Shown: positions 1 to 7,556 of the stretch, piece by piece
Layout of the letters: each line of letters opens with the position of its first letter
How positions within the stretch are numbered: position 1 is the stretch's first letter
Source of the DNA: Planctomycetaceae bacterium UBA6172
GTDB lineage: Bacteria; Planctomycetota; Planctomycetia; Pirellulales; Pirellulaceae
Assembly (NCBI GenBank): GCA_002422955.1
Contig: DITY01000177.1
Coordinates: 1-12,781 of the forward strand
DNA: 12,781 nucleotides
Direction: 5' to 3'
The notes under the pieces: model-generated
Told to the model about the DNA's origin: nothing
The model's input: the letters and a program-made list of their open reading frames with translations, nothing else
Databases searched by the model: none
Program-made: the position numbers and the translations under genes

Positions 1-3000
1 CCGACGGCCGCGAGCGCCGCTGGCCTAGAGGACGCTGCGGCCGCAAGCTTCGAATCGCGCGATGGGCTGGCCTCCTTTCTGCAGCGGAGCCGTGGTCAAC
101 TGCGGACACCCGATGCGATGCCGCCGCTTTCGCCCGCCGAGCAGCGGTTGTGGTTCGTCGATCAACTGGAACCGAATCACCCGTTCTACAACCTGCCGCT
201 GGCAGCCCGCATCGATGGGCCACTGGATCCCGAATTGCTGTGGCGCTGCGTCGACGCCTGCGTGGCGCGGCACGAAACGCTCCGCTCGACCTATGAATTG
301 ATCGACGGTCAGCCGCTGCGCAAGATCCTTCCCTCGCTCTCCCTTCCGCGTCAATCGTCGGACCTGCGACGGCACGCCGACCCGGAAGCCGAACTGCGGT
401 CGCAAATCGCCGACCATTCGCGGCGGCCTTTTTACTTGGCCCAGGGGCCACTGCTCCGCGTCATCCACTGGCAACTGGCGGACCAACAGCATGCGATCCT
501 GCTGGTCATGCACCACATCGTCTCCGACGGTTGGTCGATGGCGGTGATGCTGGGAGAACTGGCCGAACTCTATCGCCAGGCGGCAGCGGGCCAACCGATG
601 GAGTTGCGGGCACTGGACGTTCACTATCGCGAATACGCCGCCTGGCAACAGGAATATCTCACCCCCGCGCGGATCGAACCGGCGATCGAGTTCTGGCAAC
701 AAGCTTTGGACGGAGCGGTCGAAACGCTCGACCTGCCGATCGACTTCCCACGACCGGCGATCCGGGACTTCCGCGGGGCGAGCTTCGAGACCAGCCTTTC
801 GCCTGCAACCTCGGAGGGTGTGCGCCGCTTGGCCGAAGCCTTGCACGTGACGCCCTACAGCGTCCTGCTGACCGCGTTTGGCCTGTTGCTATCGCGGTGG
901 TCGGGTCAGCGTGACTTGACGATCGGTACGGCGGTAGCCAACCGCACGGAGCCGATGGTCGAGAGCCTGATCGGATTCTTCGTCAACACGGTGATGATCC
1001 GGCACCAGTCGGATGGGTCCGAAACGTTTGCGAAGTTGGTTCAAGAGACGCATCGCCTGGCCACCGAAGCGATCGCGCATCAGGAAGTGCCGTTCGAACG
1101 CGTCGTCGGCCGCTTGGCCAAACGCCGTGACCGCAGCCACTCGCCGCTCTTCCAGGCCGCGTTCGTATTGCAGAACGCACCCCATTCCATGGCCGCCGCG
1201 GAAGGCCTGACGATCACGCCGATGCCGGTCGACAACGGGACCGCGAAGTTTGACATCACCCTGCTGTTGGGTGAACGAGACGGGGTCTTTCAAGGCCACT
1301 TCGAATATCGCACGTCGCTGTTCCGAGCCGAGTCGATCGCCCGCATGGCGAGCGGCCTGCAGACGCTGCTGAACGAGGCCTTGTTATCGGCACCGTTCGA
1401 AGATTCGCGACGAAACGTTGAGGCGTTATCGATAGTAACGGATACCGAAGCCGCCGCGATTCTGTCGCGATCGATCGGCCCGCAATCCGAATCGGCCGCT
1501 GCGGAAACGCTGCTAGCCGCCTTCGCGCTGGCTGCGGCGCGGACGCCGGCGGCGACCGCGATCCGCCATGGCGAACGTTCGCTCCGCTACGCCGATTTGG
1601 ATGACTATGCCTCGCGGATTTCGCGTGGGCTTCAATTGGCCGGCGTCGCGCCGAGCGCTGATGGTCGACCAGCCGAGCGCGTGCTGGTTTACCTGCCGCG
1701 GTCGATCGACCAAATCGCGACATCGCTCTCCGCGATGCGGGCCGGTGCTGCCTTCGTGCCTGTCGATACGCAGGTGCCCTTGGCCAGACTGATCACGATC
1801 GTCACGGATTTGGAACCGGCGGTGATCATCGCTCCGGCCGGACGCTTGGCCGAAATCCGCGCGGCGCTCGCCGAGTCAGCGCTAGAAGCGATCTCCTGCC
1901 AGTCGGCAGCCGAACTGGCGGCGGCGGATGACGGCCATCGGCTTCGGGTCGAAGTCTCGCCCGATGATCTGGCGTACCTGATCTTCACCAGCGGATCCAC
2001 CGGAGTACCCAAGGGGATCCCGATCGAACACCGCGCGGTCAGCAACTTCATCGCCGAATTCGCGAGGGCGCTGGAGATCCGACCCGGCATGCGCTACGGT
2101 CATTTGTTCTCGCCGAGTTTTGACGGCGCGATCGGCGACATCTATCCGGTGCTAGCCGCCGGTGGCTGCATCGAAATCATCGACCAAGACATCGTTTTGG
2201 ACCCGCGGCGATTGGCGCGAGAATTGACGCGGCAGCAGGTTCAGATCGTGGCGTTGACCCCCGCGACACTGGCCATGCTCGACCCCGCGCAGCTGCCGCA
2301 TGTCCGCCGGATTCTCTCCGCCGGCGCGCCGCTGTCGGGCGAGTTGGCCGCGCGGTGGCTCGCGACCCACCAACTGTTCAACGGTTACGGCCCGACCGAA
2401 TGCTCGGTGGGTGTGGCGATCAAACGCATGGAACGCTCCGATCTCGGGTTCCCCGCGGTCGGTCGCCCCCTGGCCAACACCAGCATCTACGTGCTCGACC
2501 AACTCGGTCGATTGGTCCCCGATGGCGTCATCGGCGAAGTCCACATCGGCGGGCGCGGGGTCAGCCGCGGTTATTGGCGGCGTCCCGACCTGGACCGAAC
2601 CTCGTTTGTCGCGGACCCGTTTTTTCCTCGCGCCGATGAGCTCGCCGATCCGCCCCGGATGCATCGCACCGGTGACTTAGGACGTTGGAGCCAAGACGGT
2701 CAACTGGAAATCGTCGGACGGCGAGATGAGCAGATCAAGCTCCGCGGCTTCCGCATTGAGCCGGCCGAAATCGCCGCCGTGATCGAAAGCTTGCCCGAAG
2801 TCGCCCAGGCGGCGGTGATCGCCGATGGTGACGATTCCGCGGTCGACGGCGCGGGACGGCGTCTGATCGCCTACGTCGTTCCCAACCGCGACGCTATTTC
2901 GAAGACCACGCCGCGGCAGTCCCCGTCCGAGACATCGACCAAAGCGGCAGAAACCGAACAGGTCGAAAATTGGCGACGACTGTTTGACGAGTCACAGCGT

Positions 3001-5421
3001 GCCAGCGCCGTAATCCTCGATCCGGCCAATCATTTCGCCGGTTGGACCAGCGTGATCACCGGGCGACCGATCCCGACGGACCAGATGCGCAGCTGGGCCG
3101 ACGCGGCGGCGGGGCGGATTCGCGAACTCAACCCGCGACGGGTGCTGGAAGTCGGCTGCGGGACCGGACTGATCCTGCTGCGAATCGCCGACGCGGTCGA
3201 AAGCTACGTCGGCGTCGACCTGCTCGACTCGGCGCTCGATCAACTTCGCAAGACGCTGACGACGCGTCCCGAACTGGCGAGGAAAGTGACACTCAGCTGC
3301 CGCGCGGCGGACGATCTGGGCGAATTGCCCAGCCGCGGCTTCGACACGATCGTGCTGAATTCGATCGTGCAGTACTTCCCTTCCGAAGAGTACCTGCTCC
3401 GTGTCCTGCAAGGCGCGCAGCGGTTGCTGGCGCCGGGCGGACGGATCTTCCTGGGCGACTTGCGGAACCTGCGATTGCAGCGCGCCTTCGCGATCGCGGT
3501 CGAACTGGAACGCCGCGGCGATGAACCATTGAGTGTCGCGGAGTTCGAAGCACGGGTTCGCAATCGCATCGCACATGACGAAGAACTGCTCGTCGACCCG
3601 AATCTGGAAGCGTTGTTCGCACCGCGTCTCGATCGGCTGCGCGAAGTGCGGACGCTGGTCAAAACGGCCCGCGGCGACAACGAGCTGAACCGGTTTCGCT
3701 TCGACGCCGTGTTGGCATTCGACTCGCCCTTGCCGCAGCTGCATCACGAATGGTCCCGGCGGCGGCTCGGCGCTCGACAATCGCGAGCTTGCGATCGGAC
3801 ACGGATCGTCGCCAACGCCCAAGTCCAGCGGGAGGTCTTGATCGATCGCGAGCTAGCCGAAAGTTCGCCGCGGCGGTCGTTGCGGGAAGTGTTGAACGCG
3901 GTTGACGCGTCGCGAGCGCCCAGCGTCACGCCGCGCAGCCTGGTCGAACGAGCGGCTCGCAAGGGATTGAGCTTGCGGGTCGATTGGTGCGAGGACGCCG
4001 ACGACGCGATCGTCATCGAGACGGTCAATGGGAGCAGCAAGCGGTCGCCCGGCGGATTGCTGCGAGAACTCGGCTTGATCGCCCGCGCCGCGCCGACCGG
4101 TCGTGCGAGCGCCGATCCCCGCCCCCGCGTCTTCACCAATCGGCCGTTGGTCCGACGCGAAAAGTTGAACCTGATCCCGCGGATCAAACGCGAATTGCAG
4201 GACCGACTGCCGGCGTACATGGTCCCGTCGGCCTACGTGTTGCTCGACGACTTGCCGATGACACTGCAAGGCAAGCTCGATCGCGCTGCCCTGCCCGCCC
4301 CGCCGCCTCAGCGGAGCGGAGTGGGGCATGAAGTTCGGCCACCACAAACGGCGTCGCAGCGTCTGCTGGTGGAGCTTTGGGAGGAATTGTTGGAAGTCAC
4401 ACCGGTTGGGATTGAAGACGACTTCTTCGAACTCGGCGGGCATAGCATGTTGGCCGTACGGATGGTCGCCGAGGTCCAGCAGCGGACCGGGCAGACCTTA
4501 CCGCTCTCCGCGCTCTTCCGCTCGCCGACGATCGAACGCCTAGCCGAATGCCTCGATCACCCCGAGTCGGCCGAAGCCTCCACGCTCGTTCCCCTCGCCA
4601 TCGGTGGGACGGGCGCGCCGCTGTTCTGCATTCATCCGGCGGGCGGCACGGTCTTCTGTTACCGCGAGTTGGCGGATGCTTTCGCGGGTGGGCGGCCGGT
4701 GTTCGGCGTTCAAGCCCGCGGGCTCGATGGCTCGCAGCCTCCGCACACGACCGCGACGGAAATGGCAGCCGACTATGCGACGGCGATTCGGTCGGCGGCT
4801 CCGACCGGGCCGATCCACCTGCTCGGTTGGTCGCTCGGCGGCAACATCGCCTACGAAGTTGCGCGGCATCTGCACGCCGACGGTCGTGAAGTCGGCATGC
4901 TCGCGCTGCTCGATTCAGGCTTGATCTCAGGCCAACGGGAATTGAGCGAAGCGGATTTCCTGCCGCTGATCGCCGCGTTGTTCCCAGGCCAACAGGCCGA
5001 ATCGCTGGAGGAACTTCGCCAGAAAAGCCCACTGGAACAGCTGGAGTACTTCGTGCGTCAAGCCGCGATCGCGGGGATCGTGCCCGACGATCCGGCGGTG
5101 GTGGGGCCGCACATTTTCGACGTCTTCCAGGCCAACATCAAAGCGATTCACGAACACGAATCGCTCCCGTATGACGGCGCGATGCTGCTGGTCCGCCCCG
5201 GCGATCAGCTGAAAACGGGGGCCTTGTTCGACGACCAAACGTTGGGCTGGAGCCGGCTGGTGAAGGACGTGCGGGTCGAAAACGTCCCTGGCGACCATGC
5301 CCACATGCTGCATCAACCGGCGGTCACACGGATCGCCGCCTTGGTGCAGGCCTGCCTCGATGCCAAGCCAGCTCGGCCGGTTTCGACCGACCGAGCCGCC
5401 CGCGCGGTTGCTGTCACTTGA
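1..5421 (+). CDS. Nonribosomal peptide synthetase, terminal module C-A(MT)-PCP-TE (5' end probably outside window)
   Basis: A multidomain enzyme that adds one amino acid to a carrier-bound peptide, methylates it and releases the chain. Residues here are counted from the ATG at 118. Order: condensation about 1-440, adenylation about 462-925 and 1345-1396, methyltransferase about 949-1335 inserted between adenylation motifs A8 and A9, carrier protein about 1408-1478, thioesterase about 1490-1750. All core motifs are intact, so the module looks functional. The frame is open without a stop through base 1. The 39 codons before ATG 118 contain no ATG, GTG or TTG, and I see no ribosome binding site before 118. 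Only three residues separate that ATG from the first condensation motif. The true start is therefore probably upstream, perhaps with further modules; a start at 118 (1767 aa) remains possible. There is no epimerase domain. The stop overlaps the converging propeller gene by 8 bp. Product class is certain; the peptide is unknown. Confidence 0.95.
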   Translation, partial: PTAASAAGLEDAAAASFESRDGLASFLQRSRGQLRTPDAMPPLSPAEQRLWFVDQLEPNHPFYNLPLAARIDGPLDPELLWRCVDACVARHETLRSTYELIDGQPLRKILPSLSLPRQSSDLRRHADPEAELRSQIADHSRRPFYLAQGPLLRVIHWQLADQQHAILLVMHHIVSDGWSMAVMLGELAELYRQAAAGQPMELRALDVHYREYAAWQQEYLTPARIEPAIEFWQQALDGAVETLDLPIDFPRPAIRDFRGASFETSLSPATSEGVRRLAEALHVTPYSVLLTAFGLLLSRWSGQRDLTIGTAVANRTEPMVESLIGFFVNTVMIRHQSDGSETFAKLVQETHRLATEAIAHQEVPFERVVGRLAKRRDRSHSPLFQAAFVLQNAPHSMAAAEGLTITPMPVDNGTAKFDITLLLGERDGVFQGHFEYRTSLFRAESIARMASGLQTLLNEALLSAPFEDSRRNVEALSIVTDTEAAAILSRSIGPQSESAAAETLLAAFALAAARTPAATAIRHGERSLRYADLDDYASRISRGLQLAGVAPSADGRPAERVLVYLPRSIDQIATSLSAMRAGAAFVPVDTQVPLARLITIVTDLEPAVIIAPAGRLAEIRAALAESALEAISCQSAAELAAADDGHRLRVEVSPDDLAYLIFTSGSTGVPKGIPIEHRAVSNFIAEFARALEIRPGMRYGHLFSPSFDGAIGDIYPVLAAGGCIEIIDQDIVLDPRRLARELTRQQVQIVALTPATLAMLDPAQLPHVRRILSAGAPLSGELAARWLATHQLFNGYGPTECSVGVAIKRMERSDLGFPAVGRPLANTSIYVLDQLGRLVPDGVIGEVHIGGRGVSRGYWRRPDLDRTSFVADPFFPRADELADPPRMHRTGDLGRWSQDGQLEIVGRRDEQIKLRGFRIEPAEIAAVIESLPEVAQAAVIADGDDSAVDGAGRRLIAYVVPNRDAISKTTPRQSPSETSTKAAETEQVENWRRLFDESQRASAVILDPANHFAGWTSVITGRPIPTDQMRSWADAAAGRIRELNPRRVLEVGCGTGLILLRIADAVESYVGVDLLDSALDQLRKTLTTRPELARKVTLSCRAADDLGELPSRGFDTIVLNSIVQYFPSEEYLLRVLQGAQRLLAPGGRIFLGDLRNLRLQRAFAIAVELERRGDEPLSVAEFEARVRNRIAHDEELLVDPNLEALFAPRLDRLREVRTLVKTARGDNELNRFRFDAVLAFDSPLPQLHHEWSRRRLGARQSRACDRTRIVANAQVQREVLIDRELAESSPRRSLREVLNAVDASRAPSVTPRSLVERAARKGLSLRVDWCEDADDAIVIETVNGSSKRSPGGLLRELGLIARAAPTGRASADPRPRVFTNRPLVRREKLNLIPRIKRELQDRLPAYMVPSAYVLLDDLPMTLQGKLDRAALPAPPPQRSGVGHEVRPPQTASQRLLVELWEELLEVTPVGIEDDFFELGGHSMLAVRMVAEVQQRTGQTLPLSALFRSPTIERLAECLDHPESAEASTLVPLAIGGTGAPLFCIHPAGGTVFCYRELADAFAGGRPVFGVQARGLDGSQPPHTTATEMAADYATAIRSAAPTGPIHLLGWSLGGNIAYEVARHLHADGREVGMLALLDSGLISGQRELSEADFLPLIAALFPGQQAESLEELRQKSPLEQLEYFVRQAAIAGIVPDDPAVVGPHIFDVFQANIKAIHEHESLPYDGAMLLVRPGDQLKTGALFDDQTLGWSRLVKDVRVENVPGDHAHMLHQPAVTRIAALVQACLDAKPARPVSTDRAARAVAVT
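118..1437 (+). other. NRPS condensation domain (LCL-like)
   Basis: This domain forms the peptide bond between the upstream carrier-bound donor and this module's amino acid. Visible motifs: C1 LSPAEQRLWF at residues 4-13; the active-site motif HHIVSDGWS at 132-140, with His133 as the second histidine and Asp137; IGFFVNT at 285-291; HQEVPFERVV at 321-330; and SPLFQ from 342. The HHxxxDGWS form and the shape of C1 fit an LCL-type domain (L donor, L acceptor) rather than a dual epimerisation/condensation or starter domain. The subtype is judged by eye. A C domain at the start of the visible part implies that an upstream donor module or protein exists. Confidence 0.9.
1501..2890 (+). other. NRPS adenylation domain, large subdomain (A1-A8)
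   Basis: Activates the amino acid as its adenylate and loads it on the carrier protein. Motifs: A3 IFTSGSTGVPKG at residues 622-633 (ATP-binding loop), A4 core FDGAIGD at 668-674, A5 NGYGPTE at 755-761, A7 HRTGDL at 849-854, A8 GRRDEQIKLRGFRIE at 867-881. Aligning by eye to GrsA, the ten pocket positions read D669, G670, G673, A712, L733, A735, G756, V764, G765 and K1386, i.e. DGGALAGVG plus the invariant lysine. I do not recognise this code. Asp at the first position fits an alpha-amino acid. The many small residues suggest a roomy pocket, but substrate prediction is not safe. Confidence 0.92.
2962..4120 (+). other. Embedded SAM-dependent methyltransferase domain (probable N-methyltransferase)
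   Basis: Sits between A8 and A9 of the adenylation domain, where NRPS N-methyltransferases are typically inserted. Visible: GWTSVITGRPIP just ahead of the fold; SAM-binding motif I VLEVGCGTG at residues 1009-1017; NSIVQYFP at 1081-1088; GGRIFLGDLRN from 1107; DEELLVDP at 1154-1161; and NELNRFRFD at 1188-1196. This series matches the N-methyltransferases of cyanobacterial and myxobacterial NRPSs as I know them. The expected outcome is an N-methylated residue (a backbone N-Me amide) at the last position of the peptide. N- rather than O- or C-methylation is inferred from insertion site and motifs. Confidence 0.85.
4150..4305 (+). other. NRPS adenylation domain, C-terminal part (A9-A10)
   Basis: Resumes the adenylation fold after the methyltransferase insertion. 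A9 is LPAYMVPS at residues 1364-1371. A10 is QGKLDR at 1384-1389; Lys1386 is the invariant lysine that contacts the carboxylate of the substrate and closes over the active site. The usual A10 is NGKxDR, so Asn to Gln here is a mild variation. Its presence shows that the adenylation domain is split but complete. Confidence 0.9.
4339..4551 (+). other. Peptidyl carrier protein (thiolation) domain
   Basis: Carries the growing peptide on a phosphopantetheine arm. The attachment motif is FFELGGHSML, with Ser1443 as the modified residue. It is preceded by a helix ending VELWEELLEV and followed by LPLSALFRSPTIERLAE, the usual third and fourth helices. It lies between the adenylation and thioesterase domains as expected in a final module. 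Confidence 0.93.
4585..5370 (+). other. Type I thioesterase domain
   Basis: An alpha/beta-hydrolase that releases the finished peptide by hydrolysis or cyclisation. FCIHPAGG opens the fold. The nucleophile elbow is GWSLGG, with Ser1572. Asp1599 (LLDSG) follows exactly 27 residues later, the same spacing as Ser80 to Asp107 in the surfactin thioesterase. The probable catalytic histidine is His1727 in GDHAHML. The triad is thus complete. The gap from Asp to His is longer than in surfactin, suggesting a larger lid region. Whether the product is linear or cyclic cannot be read from sequence. Its presence marks the final module of the assembly line. Confidence 0.92.
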
Positions 5422-6916
5422 CCCGAGGGATCAGGTCGAAGCAGATGACACTGTCGTTGCCGCGAACGTACAGCAGCCCGTGACTGACCATCGGCGCCGC
5501 CCAGTAGGGTGGTCCTGGCGGGACGTACCCGCGGAGCGATCGGGCTGGCGTGATCGATTCCAGATCGGTTTCCGTGACGACCGTGAATTTCGTCGGATCG
5601 GCTTTCACCAACTGCATCAGCCCGCTCTCGTCGAGCACGACGAAGTGGCCATCGAGATACAACAGGCTGGCGCGGGAGCGGCGATAGTCGACCCAACCGG
5701 GCGCGCGATCGGTGAATCCGATGCACCGCAGGTCGCTGTCCGGCTCGTTGCGGCCGCTCGCGCCATACAGCCAATCGTCGACCACGATCGGCGTCGACCA
5801 GTGGGCCCGCATCGCCTGCTGGCGGCGACTGAGCGGGTCCTTCCAAACCTCGCGGACGCTATCCACGTCGACTTCGAGCAGGACCGAACCGACCTCATAA
5901 CACTCGCTGATCAGGACCCGATTGCCGGAGACGATCGGCACCATCGCATTGACGCTTTCCATCATCCGGGACCGATGCGGGTAGTGCCATAACGCCTGGC
6001 CGGTGTCGGCATCAACCGCCAGCAAACCGTCGCGGGCGAAAATCAGGGCGAGCGTGCGGTCGCCGATCGTCATCAGTCGCGGACTGCTGTAACTCGCCAA
6101 ATCGTCGCCCACTTTCCACTTCTCTTCACCCGTCGCGAGATCGAAGGCGACGAGCGCGGAACCGTTCGGCGTGACACGGTCGAGTCGTCCTGGCGGGATC
6201 AGCGCGTCCTCGGCAGGGCTGCCGCCGACCATCACCAAGACCATGCCGTTGTGGATCAACGGCGAGCAGCCGACCCCGAAAAAGTTTTGGATTACGCCAT
6301 ACTTTTTGTCGGTCTCGACCGACCACTTCAGGCGGCCATCGCGGACGTCGCGACAGCTCAAGCGACCGGTGACGCCGAAGGTGACGACGTCGTTCCCTTC
6401 CACCGCGGGCGTATCGCGAGGGCCATTGTTGTAGCCGTACAAGTCCGCGTAGCTGACCGGCAAATCGTGCTGCCATAACGGCTTGCCGGTCTCGGCATCG
6501 ACCACCCGCAACCGCTCGACGTCACCCGCCCGTTCGTGCTGAAAATAGCGGCCATCGGCGACCGACCCCAGCCCGTAGCTGGTCCCCACCGGCAACGTCC
6601 AGACGATCGGCAGTCGGTCGCCGCTCCAGTCGGTGCGGACTCCCGTCTCGGTCGATTTGCCGTCGAAGGTGTTGCCGAGAAAACGTGGCCAATCTTCGCC
6701 AGCGCGGCGGCTCTTGGCCTGGCTTGGCTGAGCCCCCGCCGGAAAGGCCGCGGAAAGACACAGGGCGATCGCGATCAGCAGCCGGCCGACAGCTGGCCGC
6801 GGACCCGGCGAGACCTTGGGAACGCGAGGATCGACCGGTAAGATGCTGGGGGGGCTGTGGAGTGCCGTATTCGAACGGGCGCCACCCCGACGACCCAACC
6901 GTGAATCGTGAAGCAT
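5414..6916 (-). CDS. Exported PQQ/BamB-like beta-propeller repeat protein
   Basis: A predicted extracytoplasmic propeller of 500 aa. Blades are marked by repeated units ending in Trp: VVDAETGKPLWQHDLP, CRDVRDGRLKWSVE, AFDLATGEEKWKVGD, AVDADTGQALWHYPH and LEVDVDSVREVWKD, the PQQ-like/BamB pattern common in planctomycetes. A signal-peptide-like core GRLLIAIALCLSAAFPAGA lies at about residues 44-62, with probable cleavage after AGA, preceded by an unusually long 43-residue N region. Start chosen at ATG 6914-6916, which has an AGG six bases upstream; in-frame TTG 6896-6898 is the only other close candidate. Extending the frame further upstream would run antisense through arfB and is unlikely. The ATG shares CATG with the arfB start, and the 3' end overlaps the NRPS by 8 bp. 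No catalytic or quinone-binding residues are assigned; the function is unknown, probably as a protein-binding scaffold. Confidence 0.85.
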   Translation of the reverse strand: MLHDSRLGRRGGARSNTALHSPPSILPVDPRVPKVSPGPRPAVGRLLIAIALCLSAAFPAGAQPSQAKSRRAGEDWPRFLGNTFDGKSTETGVRTDWSGDRLPIVWTLPVGTSYGLGSVADGRYFQHERAGDVERLRVVDAETGKPLWQHDLPVSYADLYGYNNGPRDTPAVEGNDVVTFGVTGRLSCRDVRDGRLKWSVETDKKYGVIQNFFGVGCSPLIHNGMVLVMVGGSPAEDALIPPGRLDRVTPNGSALVAFDLATGEEKWKVGDDLASYSSPRLMTIGDRTLALIFARDGLLAVDADTGQALWHYPHRSRMMESVNAMVPIVSGNRVLISECYEVGSVLLEVDVDSVREVWKDPLSRRQQAMRAHWSTPIVVDDWLYGASGRNEPDSDLRCIGFTDRAPGWVDYRRSRASLLYLDGHFVVLDESGLMQLVKADPTKFTVVTETDLESITPARSLRGYVPPGPPYWAAPMVSHGLLYVRGNDSVICFDLIPRVK

Positions 6917-7337
6917 GTTAAACCTGGTGGTGAATAACCGATTGACGATCCCCGCCGAGGAGTTGCAGGCGACCTTTTCGCGCAGCAGCGGCCCGGGGGG
7001 GCAAAATGTCAACAAAGTGAACTCCAGGGTAACGCTTCGTTGGCAGGTTGGCGACCAGCCCCGGCTACCTCCCGATTGGCAACGGCGTCTGCTGGCCCGA
7101 CACGGCAACCGCATCACCCGCGAAGGCGAACTGCTTGTGCATAGCGACCGCTATCGGGACCAGCCCCGCAATTTAGAGGATTGTCGGCAGCGGCTGGTGC
7201 AGTGGTTGCTCGAGTGTGAAGCCCCGCCGCGGGAGCGGAAGAAGACGCGTCCGACCTACGGCAGCCAGCTGCGACGGCTCGATACCAAACGCCGAGTGGC
7301 GGACAAAAAGAGCGGCCGCCGGTCGTTGGGCGACTGA
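6915..7337 (+). CDS. arfB: Alternative ribosome-rescue factor / peptidyl-tRNA hydrolase ArfB (YaeJ-like)
   Basis: Releases the nascent chain from ribosomes stalled at the end of an mRNA lacking a stop codon. The 140-aa length matches ArfB. The catalytic loop SGPGGQNVNKVNSRV has GGQ at residues 28-30, followed by the conserved NVNKVNS stretch. The C-terminal tail from about residue 105 is rich in Arg and Lys (for example KKTRPTYGSQLRR); in ArfB this tail enters the empty mRNA channel. There is no codon-recognition domain, which separates it from release factors RF1 and RF2. ATG 6915 places the N-terminus (MLNLVVNNRLTIP) as in the family; no clear ribosome binding site is seen ahead of it. It is divergent from the propeller gene and lies 219 bp upstream of ftsK on the same strand. 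Confidence 0.93.
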   Translation: MLNLVVNNRLTIPAEELQATFSRSSGPGGQNVNKVNSRVTLRWQVGDQPRLPPDWQRRLLARHGNRITREGELLVHSDRYRDQPRNLEDCRQRLVQWLLECEAPPRERKKTRPTYGSQLRRLDTKRRVADKKSGRRSLGD

Positions 7338-7556
7338 TCCAGCCGGCGACGGTAGCGGTCGTAACGGTCGCAATGGCCCGGCGCGGATCGCTGCAGTTCA
7401 CGGGCGATCGGAGACGATACGAGGACTCGGGGAAAGTTGCGCACGGACCGCGCGCCACTCGGATGGCTGATCAGGAACCTTCCCTGGCCGCGGGCGGAAC
7501 CCTCGCGGCACAACGTCCGCTTTCCGTCCCGTGTCCAACTCCCTGAGTCGGTGTCC
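7338..7556 (+). other. 219-bp gap between arfB and ftsK
   Basis: No convincing gene, tRNA or hairpin terminator is visible. The ftsK reading frame stays open back to a TTG at 7437, but those 40 codons look non-conserved and Arg/Pro-rich, so they are more likely leader sequence. A promoter for ftsK may lie here; no clear -35/-10 pair stands out in the G+C-rich sequence. Near 7350-7370 there is a short tandem-like run (cggtagcggtcgtaacggtc) of no known meaning. Confidence 0.5.

Noticed and set aside
25..846. Minus-strand open frame (273 codons) opposite the condensation domain
   Set aside because: It overlaps conserved condensation motifs on the plus strand; its translation is a low-information Arg/Gln-rich sequence.
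2992..3822. Minus-strand open frame (276 codons) opposite the NRPS methyltransferase
   Set aside because: Same reason: no motif, skewed composition, and the plus strand carries conserved methyltransferase motifs throughout.
2962..4120. The methyltransferase region as a transposed or foreign insertion in the NRPS
   Set aside because: Insertion between A8 and A9 is the normal position for NRPS N-methyltransferases, and the adenylation domain resumes cleanly with A9 and A10.
5297..5992. Plus-strand open frame (231 codons) across the NRPS/propeller junction
   Set aside because: Mostly antisense to the propeller repeats, with no recognisable domain; the minus-strand propeller repeats explain the sequence better.
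6917..7117. Upstream extension of the propeller gene to a 567-aa protein
   Set aside because: The extra 67 residues would be antisense to the conserved GGQ region of arfB and would push the signal peptide more than 100 residues from the start.
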